Part shown: piece by piece, positions 40,061-45,140 of the stretch
Position numbering within the stretch: the stretch's first letter is position 1
Layout: each line of letters opens with the position of its first letter
From: Roseateles chitinivorans
Lineage (GTDB): Bacteria > Pseudomonadota > Gammaproteobacteria > Burkholderiales > Burkholderiaceae_C
Length of the DNA: 45,140 nt
Direction: 5' to 3'
NCBI RefSeq assembly: GCF_002761755.1
Contig: NZ_PEOG01000049.1
Span: forward strand, 1-45,140
The notes under the pieces: generated by a model
Database searches by the model: none
What the model saw: the letters and a program-made list of their open reading frames with translations, nothing else
What the model was told of the DNA's origin: nothing
Translations under genes and position numbers: made by a program

Positions 40061-40153
40061 ATGCGGTCGCGCGGCGTCAAGTTGACGCCGGCGGAACTGC
40101 GGGCTCAAAGGCTTCTGGCAGGGCATCTGAGTTTCAACCGGAGCGCCTACTAG
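40061..40153 (+). CDS. Truncated 30-residue frame behind the LexA box
   Basis: ATG 40061 opens MRSRGVKLTPAELRAQRLLA and ends at TAG 40153 after 30 codons. The LTPAELRAQRL text resembles the first helix of XRE-type HTH proteins, after which the frame diverges and stops. A second start in another frame, ATG 40051, gives a 37-codon frame. Either could be the beginning of a gene that has lost its body. The call is tentative. Confidence 0.3.
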   Translation: MRSRGVKLTPAELRAQRLLAGHLSFNRSAY

Positions 40154-40177
40154 GGTCGGGATGAGCGTGGCCTGTGA

Positions 40178-40429
40178 GTGTGCACGCTGATGCCCGAACT
40201 GGTTGAATCGGGCTGGTCCGTGGAGCTGGTCGATGCCCGCGTTCTGAGGATCGAGCAGCGCGGGATCCTGGTTGGTGGAGTCGAGGACACCTGGTATCGA
40301 AAGAAGCGCACCAGCTTCACGCAGGTGCTATGGGCTTGGCCGATGGACGGCGGCTCACACAAGGCGCGACCGCCAGAGGCGACGTTCCACTCGATCAAGT
40401 TTCTTGAGCAGTTGAAAGCCCACACATAG
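40178..40429 (+). CDS. Small hypothetical protein, 83 residues
   Basis: The frame starts at GTG 40178 (or ATG 40190) and encodes a compact protein with alternating hydrophobic strands, WSVELVDARVLRIEQRGILVGGVEDTWYRKKRT, and a C-terminal helix, HSIKFLEQLKAHT. It has no signal peptide. It ends against the broken edge of the integrase stump, four bases away on the other strand. Composition and frame look coding, but I do not recognise a family. The LexA box at 40027 is upstream, so SOS control is possible. Confidence 0.5.
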   Translation: MCTLMPELVESGWSVELVDARVLRIEQRGILVGGVEDTWYRKKRTSFTQVLWAWPMDGGSHKARPPEATFHSIKFLEQLKAHT

Positions 40430-40432
40430 CCC

Positions 40433-40606
40433 GCTTTCCTTGCCGAAGAACCGGTACTTCCAGAACCAGCGCTTCGATCCGCTTGGCGCGACTTCGAGGT
40501 ATAGGCTGCCTGCATCAGACAGTCGCACGCGAGTCTTGTCGGCAGGACAGACCGCCGCTTTGCATTGAATATCTGTGCATGAGGGGGAACAAAAACAGCC
40601 GATCAA
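40433..40606 (-). pseudogene. Truncated tyrosine integrase, N-terminal stump
   Basis: The minus-strand text TDIQCKAAVCPADKTRVRLS followed by DAGSLYLEVAPSGSKRWFWK and YRFFGKES is the DUF4102 arm-binding N-terminus of P4-like integrases, usually LTDxxCRxAKxxxKxxRLxDxGGLYLEVxPSGxKxWRxKYRF. After GKES the frame leaves the family and soon ends. The core-binding and catalytic domains are absent. The start is unclear; TTG 40606 is the only in-frame candidate seen. It is oriented away from the tRNA, as expected of the island integrase. Confidence 0.8.
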
Positions 40607-40621
40607 GGGGTGTTCTTTGTT

Positions 40622-40657
40622 CGTTCCCCTCGACGTTCCCCTCGACGTTCCCCACGA
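40622..40657. repeat. 12-bp direct repeats CGTTCCCCTCGA, candidate arm-type sites
   Basis: CGTTCCCCTCGA occurs at 40622 and 40634 and as CGTTCCCCACGA at 40646, upstream of the integrase stump. At the other end of the island GTTCCCCCAC (34868) and TTTCCCCAC (34881) share the core TTCCCC. Repeats at both ends fit integrase arm-binding sites, though this is inferred. Confidence 0.55.
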
Positions 40658-40769
40658 CTATATGGGCTGAAGTGGGTTGGCTCGGAACCTTGCGGGACGA
40701 CTTAAGCCCCGTCGTACTGGGGTTCTCAGGCGCGGGAAGCATTGCGAGAAACCGCCTGGGCAAACCAGG

Positions 40770-40789
40770 TGGTCCCTCCGACAGGAATC
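40770..40789. repeat. Right island attachment site, within tRNA-Arg
   Basis: These 20 bp are the 3' end of the tRNA-Arg gene and match the left copy at 34811 exactly. Integration here keeps the tRNA whole because the island supplies the 3' end. Confidence 0.88.
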
Positions 40790-40844
40790 GAACCTGTATC
40801 TGCCGCTTAGGAGGCGGCCGTTCTATCCATTGAACTACGGAGAG
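40770..40844 (-). tRNA. tRNA-Arg (anticodon CCT)
   Basis: The minus strand folds as a full cloverleaf: acceptor CTCTCCG/CGGAGGG (one G-T pair), D arm GTTC-AATGGATA-GAAC, anticodon stem GCCGC-CTCCTAA-GCGGC with anticodon CCT, T arm ACAGG-TTCGATT-CCTGT, discriminator A and encoded CCA. It reads the rare Arg codon AGG. This tRNA gene is the integration target of the island, whose junction spans the T arm and acceptor. Confidence 0.93.
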
Positions 40845-40968
40845 CCCACGCAGCAGCCCGGTGGGGCCGCTGCGCGAAAGCGGCGGATTCTCGCATGGAA
40901 GGGGCGCGACTCGCCGCCGCGGATGTGCCGGGCGCCGTGGCCGCCCGACACGGCAGCGCGACCGGGGG

Positions 40969-43900
40969 CTATTCCCACTTCCACTGCCAGATCACGTCCA
41001 GCCCCTGCTGGTACTCGTTGGCCTGCGCCCGCAGCGTGAAGCGCTGCGCGAGCTTGTAGATCACCTGCCAGGAGCCGGTGGTCGCATTCAGCCCGCGCTC
41101 GTAGGCGACGAAGACGTTCCGGCTGACCTGCTTGCCCAGCCGCACGACGGTGCCGCGCGCGTCGTCGCCCTCGCCGCTGAAGGACAGCTCGTCCAGACCG
41201 ATGTTGTGGATCAGCTTGTCGCTGGCGCTCTCGCCGTCGCCGCTGATCAGCGCCATCGCGGCGCGCTGCATCAGCGCGGTGTCGCTGCGGCCGAGGTTGT
41301 CCGGCGAGCGGCCCAGCACCAGCCAGGACAGCTTGTTGGTCTCGCTCATGTCGGGCTCGGAGTAGAGCCGGATCCGCGGGCTGGTGGCGGTGCCGGTCAC
41401 GGTCACGCCGACGCGCACCGCCTCGTTCTCCATGCCGGGCCGGATCGCCAGCACGTCCAGGCGCGGGTTGTCCAGCGGACCGACGAAGCTGAACACGCCA
41501 CGCTCCACCACCAGCTTCTGTCCATAGGCGTTGAAGGTGCCGCCTTCGCTGCGGACCTCGCCGGTCATCTGCGGCCGCGGCTGGCCGTCCTGCGCCACAT
41601 GCAGCAGGCCGCGCAGGCGCGTGTCGATGCCGTAGCCCTTGAGCTGCAGCCGTCTGCCGAGGTCCAGGTCGAGGTCGAGCTTGAGCCGCATCGGCTTGCC
41701 GCTGCCGTCGACCGCCTTGGGCGGCGCGCTCTGGCGCACGACCTGCACGTCGCTGTCGAGCTGCGGCGCGTCGCCGCGGGAGAAGTCGAAGAGCCCCTCG
41801 ACGACGACGAACTGCCCCTTCAGGTCCAGCAGCTGCGCGCTGGCCTTGAGCTGCGCGGCGCCGGTGGCGACGACGCGGCGATCCACCCGCTGCAGCAGCG
41901 CGAAGGTGTCCGCCTTCAGCGAGAGGTCGGCGCTGGGCTGGGCGCCGAAGCGCAGCGTTCCCTCCATGTTGACCGTGCCGTTGCCGGCCCGGGCGCTGAA
42001 TCTCTCCAGCCGGGCCTCGCGGCCGCTCATGGTCAGCGCGAGCTCGCCCTGCTGCATGTCCACGCCCATCAGCGGATTGCGCAGCGAGAGTTTCTGCGCG
42101 CCGGCCTGGCCGCGGATCTCGGGGGCGCCCAGCGTGCCGCCGAAGCTCAGCGTCGCCGCGAGGCTGCCGCCCAGGCGCCAGCCGGCGGGCAGCCATGGGC
42201 CCCAGTTGCCCATGTTGTCGACCCTGGCCTCGATGCCGCCTTCGAGCTTGGCGCCCGGCGTCGGCAGGGCATGGGCATTGGCGGCGCGGAAGGTCAATGC
42301 GCCGCCGACCGCTCCCATGTTCTCGCCGGCCACGCCCTGCACCAGGTGCCACACGCCCTGGTCGGCGATCACGCCCAGGCGCAGGTCGGTCAGGCCCAGG
42401 CGCTGGGTGCTGACTTCGTCGGTGACGGTCAGGTCGCCGCGGGTGCGTTCGATCATCGCGTCCAGCGTCAGGCCGCGGGCGTCGCGTCGCGACTTGAAGC
42501 GGCCTTCGATCTGCAGGTCGCCGCCCCAGCCGAAGTCGGGCTGCAGCTTGTTCAGCACCGGCGCCGCGGCCAGTGGCTCGAGCGCCGCCTGCACATCCCA
42601 CTCGCCCGAGGGCAAGCCAGGCTGCGACGAGGTCTGCCAGTTCATCCGGTCCCAGCGCAGGCCTGCGCCGAGCAGTTCCATCCGTCCCGGCGCGAGCGTC
42701 GCCTGGCGCGGATCGAGGCCGCGGTCGAGCCGCAGCGCCAGCGCCAGCGGGCCAGCCTTGAGCAGCGGCGTCGACTGCTGGCTGGCTTCCAGCGCGAGCG
42801 CCAGGTTGCGGGCCTGCCAGGTCGCGCCCTGGCGCCAGGCCTGCAGCGGGTCGGTGTCCAGCGCGCCATCGAGCGCGAGTCGGGCACGCGCGCCCTGCGG
42901 GTCCAGCGGCACGGTCTGGGCGAGCGCGCCGCCGGGCCCGCTCGCGGCCTGCGCGCGCGCGACCACCTTCGTCGCCGTGGCCTGCGTCAGCACCGGCGGC
43001 AGCGGGACCTGGCCTTGGGTCGTCAGCGTCAGGCGGTGCTGGAGCCAGCTGCCCGAGAGGTCGAGCTGCAATTCGTCCAGCCGCGTGCTCTGCTGCGGCA
43101 GGCGCAGCTGCCGCAGTTGCGTCGTCCAGGCGAGCCGGGCGTCCTTCAGGCTGGACAGCGACCATTGGCCCGAGGCGGCGTCGAGCTGCAGCGCCGGCCG
43201 GCTGCCGGAATTCGCCGGCAGGCCCGGCACGCCGGACAGGCCCAGGCCCTGCAGCTGCCACTTGCCGTCGCTGCCGTACTGCGCCTGGCGGGCACCGGGC
43301 TGGATCAGCACGACGGTCGCCTGCGCCTGGGCGCTGCCGACGATCGTGGCCTGCGGGAACTGGGCCCGCAGCATTGGCTGCAGGCTGGCCAGCTTCGGCG
43401 CGTTCAACTCGATCGAGAGGTCGACCTGCTCGCGACGCGCCGAAGCGTTGATGCGACTGCGCGCCAGCAGCGTGGCGTCGGCCAGCTTCAGGTCGGCGAA
43501 CAGGTCCGGCGTGGCCGCGCCGTTGCGGCTGTAGCGGACCTGACCGCTCAGCGGCAGGCCTTGCCACTGGCTGGGCTGCAGGTCGAACTCGGCCTTGCCC
43601 TGGGGCCAGAGACTGCCGCGAACCGATTGCAGCGTCGCCCGCAGGCGACCGTTGAGCGCCTGCGGCAGCGCGCCGTCGGCCACCGGCTCGGCGCTCAGGC
43701 GGCGTGGGTCCAGCCCCTGCACCGAGGCTTCCAGCCGCGTCTTCCAGCCCTCGGCGAGGGTGAGCGTCTCGTTGAGGGTGAACTCGCCCTCGGCCTTCAG
43801 CGTCGCCGGTCCGGAGCGGGCCTGCAGCCGCTGCAGCGCGACGGACCGTTGGCGGAGTTCGGCGGCCAGCGTCAGCTCCAGCGGCGCTTGCAGCTTGCCC

Positions 43901-45140
43901 TGGCCGAGGACACCGGCGAGGTCGCCCTCGACCGTCAGGACCGGGTCGGCGCTCCGCTGGGTCAGGCTCGCCGGGGTGCCCAGCTTCAATTCGCCGCGCG
44001 CCTGGACCAGCGGCCATCGCGCATCGATCTGGCGGCTGTCGAGGCCGGTCAGGCGCAGCGTCAGGGCGCTGCCGTCGGCCTGGCTGGTCTGGCCGACGGC
44101 CTGCAGCCGGCCGCCGCCGGCCAGCTGCGCATCGAGCCGGGGCAGGCGCAGCCGGGTCCAGTTCGACGGGTCCAGCAGCAGGTCCAGCTGGAGCGCGCGC
44201 AGCGGCAGGCGGTCCTGGTCGAGGCGACCGGACGCGCCGTTGTCGAGGTCGGCCTTGACGCTCAGCGACCGGTCGGCATTGGGCGTCATCGTGACCAGGC
44301 CGGTCAGGCCGGTGCGTGGCACGCCGTCGGTCCCGGGCAGCAGCGCGGCCAGGTCCAGTTCCTGCGCCCGCGCCTGCAGCTGGGCGACGGGGAAGGGGGC
44401 GAACGGCTGCAGCCGCGCCTGCACCTGCAGCCGCTGCTTCGCCGCCTCGAGCGAGCCCTTCAGCGTCAGGTCGGCCAGCGCGCCATCGAGCTGGAACGGC
44501 GCCGTCCACGGCAGCTCGCCGGTGGGCTGGCTCAGCGTCCAGCGGCTGGCGAGCTTCAGGTCGCCGCGCGTCGCGATGCGGGCCTCGCCGGCGAGGGTCA
44601 GTCCTTGCCAGGCGAGCGACTTCACCGTCAGCGCATGCTGCTCGCCGCCGTCGGTGCCCAGCGCCGCGCTGCCGCGCAGGCCGCGCAGCGGCTGGTCCAG
44701 GCCGGGTGCGAAGAGCTCGCCGATCTCCAGGTCGGCGATCGTGATCGCCACCGGCGACAGCAGGCTCAGCGGCGGCTTCGCCGGCTCGGTCGACGCGCTG
44801 GGCGCCATCTGCACCCGCAGCCGCGCCACGGCCAGCCGATCGGCCTGCACCTCGCCCCACAGCAGCGGCGATCGGTTCCAGGCCAGTCGCACATGGCGCC
44901 ACTGCAGCTGCTCCAGCACGATGCGGTCCTCGGTGCCGGGCAGCACCAGCTCGGCGCGGTCGACATCGAAGTCGCCCAGCAGGCGGCCGCGCGCGTTCTG
45001 CAGCGACAGCCCCGGCACCTTCGCGAGCACGTAGGCGGTGCCACCTTCGGTCTTCAACGCCCAGACCAGCGCCAGCAGCAGCAGGCCCACCAGCACCGGC
45101 ACGGCCAGCAGCACCCACAGCAGTCCGCGCCCACGGCGGC
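40969..45140 (-). CDS. tamB: TamB, translocation and assembly module inner-membrane subunit, 5' end outside window
   Basis: The frame stays open through the right edge and ends at TAG 40969. About 1390 residues are present. It begins with a membrane anchor (RGRGLLWVLLAVPVLVGLLL) near the edge, so little of the N-terminus is missing. The body is a long run of beta-strand-rich repeats, as in AsmA-like lipid-transfer grooves. The C-terminal DUF490/TamB domain is clear: DKLIHNIGLDELSFSGEG, GTVVRLGKQVSRNVFVAYERGL and the final DVIWQWKWE. TamB spans the periplasm and works with TamA in outer-membrane assembly and phospholipid movement. A 1427-residue frame in the neighbouring phase is a shadow. The neighbour tamA is expected upstream, outside the window. 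Confidence 0.95.
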   Translation of the reverse strand, partial: RRGRGLLWVLLAVPVLVGLLLLALVWALKTEGGTAYVLAKVPGLSLQNARGRLLGDFDVDRAELVLPGTEDRIVLEQLQWRHVRLAWNRSPLLWGEVQADRLAVARLRVQMAPSASTEPAKPPLSLLSPVAITIADLEIGELFAPGLDQPLRGLRGSAALGTDGGEQHALTVKSLAWQGLTLAGEARIATRGDLKLASRWTLSQPTGELPWTAPFQLDGALADLTLKGSLEAAKQRLQVQARLQPFAPFPVAQLQARAQELDLAALLPGTDGVPRTGLTGLVTMTPNADRSLSVKADLDNGASGRLDQDRLPLRALQLDLLLDPSNWTRLRLPRLDAQLAGGGRLQAVGQTSQADGSALTLRLTGLDSRQIDARWPLVQARGELKLGTPASLTQRSADPVLTVEGDLAGVLGQGKLQAPLELTLAAELRQRSVALQRLQARSGPATLKAEGEFTLNETLTLAEGWKTRLEASVQGLDPRRLSAEPVADGALPQALNGRLRATLQSVRGSLWPQGKAEFDLQPSQWQGLPLSGQVRYSRNGAATPDLFADLKLADATLLARSRINASARREQVDLSIELNAPKLASLQPMLRAQFPQATIVGSAQAQATVVLIQPGARQAQYGSDGKWQLQGLGLSGVPGLPANSGSRPALQLDAASGQWSLSSLKDARLAWTTQLRQLRLPQQSTRLDELQLDLSGSWLQHRLTLTTQGQVPLPPVLTQATATKVVARAQAASGPGGALAQTVPLDPQGARARLALDGALDTDPLQAWRQGATWQARNLALALEASQQSTPLLKAGPLALALRLDRGLDPRQATLAPGRMELLGAGLRWDRMNWQTSSQPGLPSGEWDVQAALEPLAAAPVLNKLQPDFGWGGDLQIEGRFKSRRDARGLTLDAMIERTRGDLTVTDEVSTQRLGLTDLRLGVIADQGVWHLVQGVAGENMGAVGGALTFRAANAHALPTPGAKLEGGIEARVDNMGNWGPWLPAGWRLGGSLAATLSFGGTLGAPEIRGQAGAQKLSLRNPLMGVDMQQGELALTMSGREARLERFSARAGNGTVNMEGTLRFGAQPSADLSLKADTFALLQRVDRRVVATGAAQLKASAQLLDLKGQFVVVEGLFDFSRGDAPQLDSDVQVVRQSAPPKAVDGSGKPMRLKLDLDLDLGRRLQLKGYGIDTRLRGLLHVAQDGQPRPQMTGEVRSEGGTFNAYGQKLVVERGVFSFVGPLDNPRLDVLAIRPGMENEAVRVGVTVTGTATSPRIRLYSEPDMSETNKLSWLVLGRSPDNLGRSDTALMQRAAMALISGDGESASDKLIHNIGLDELSFSGEGDDARGTVVRLGKQVSRNVFVAYERGLNATTGSWQVIYKLAQRFTLRAQANEYQQGLDVIWQWKWE

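Larger units (their letters stand above)
34811..40789. mobile_element. Genomic island in tRNA-Arg(CCT), 5.98 kb including both repeats
   Basis: The 20-bp sequence TGGTCCCTCCGACAGGAATC is present at 34811-34830 and again at 40770-40789. The second copy is the 3' end of a tRNA-Arg gene and the first is a loose copy with no tRNA attached. That is the mark of site-specific integration into a tRNA 3' end. Between them lie an IS3-family element, two lower-GC genes, repeat arrays, an SRAP gene, a LexA box and a truncated tyrosine integrase on the tRNA side. Base composition falls well below the flanks at 36.2-37.8 and 38.6-38.9 kb. The island cannot excise by itself if the integrase stump is all that remains. 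Confidence 0.85.

Noticed and set aside
40835..45118. A 1427-codon open frame in a second phase over tamB
   Set aside because: It is Arg/Ala/Gly/Pro-rich nonsense typical of a shadow in high-GC DNA. The adjacent frame gives clear TamB text.

Overview
The window is about 68-70% GC over most of its length and carries the gene content of a betaproteobacterium of the order Burkholderiales. The Roseateles/Mitsuaria/Rubrivivax neighbourhood is a guess from gene content and protein style, not a measured placement. The signs are hisI-hisE running into tatABC, slmA after argB, a LexA-controlled imuA-imuB-dnaE2 cassette with a CTGT-N8-ACAG box, Bug/TctC and Liv-type transport proteins, and a tamB gene. 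Almost all of it is ordinary, densely packed chromosome. The exception is a 6 kb island at 34.8-40.8 kb.

Layout, left to right. 1-3 kb: a partial unknown gene, an integral membrane protein followed by a 23-residue membrane peptide, an alpha/beta hydrolase, and the decayed C-terminal half of a PIN-domain (VapC-like) toxin. 3-8.7 kb: the SOS mutagenesis cassette imuA-imuB-dnaE2 on the minus strand behind a clear LexA box. 8.7-12.6 kb: a two-component pair, a GNAT acetyltransferase and a Crp/Fnr-type regulator. 12.7-21.9 kb: a plus-strand operon that joins a complete branched-chain-amino-acid-type ABC transporter (livG, livH, livM, binding protein, livF) to an acyl-CoA ligase at each end. It faces the Crp/Fnr gene across a perfect 16-bp dyad. 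The design suggests import of a carboxylic acid and its immediate CoA activation; the substrate is not known.

22-34 kb: a Bug-family binding protein, a VOC protein, dtd and a cation-efflux protein, argB, an orphan LuxR-type response regulator, slmA, a DUF815 ATPase, a NUDIX hydrolase, hisI-hisE, a DUF4870 protein, a HIT protein, tatABC and a ctpA protease. 34.8-40.8 kb: a genomic island inserted in the 3' end of tRNA-Arg(CCT), bounded by a 20-bp direct repeat and holding the stump of a tyrosine integrase. Cargo: an intact IS3-family element, two lower-GC genes for an anchored and an exported cysteine-rich protein (the second with ACG where its start codon should be), a non-coding stretch with two different repeat arrays, a small reading frame with an in-frame stop, an SRAP (YedK/HMCES) protein and a second LexA box in front of truncated reading frames. 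41-45 kb: the C-terminal part of tamB, running off the right edge.

The least explained part is 36.2-40.2 kb: unknown secreted proteins, an 11-bp phased repeat array, an AT-rich CCTAA/TTAGG cluster and SOS-linked genes. I see no complete known system there. It reads as a partly decayed integrative element whose control region may still be in place.
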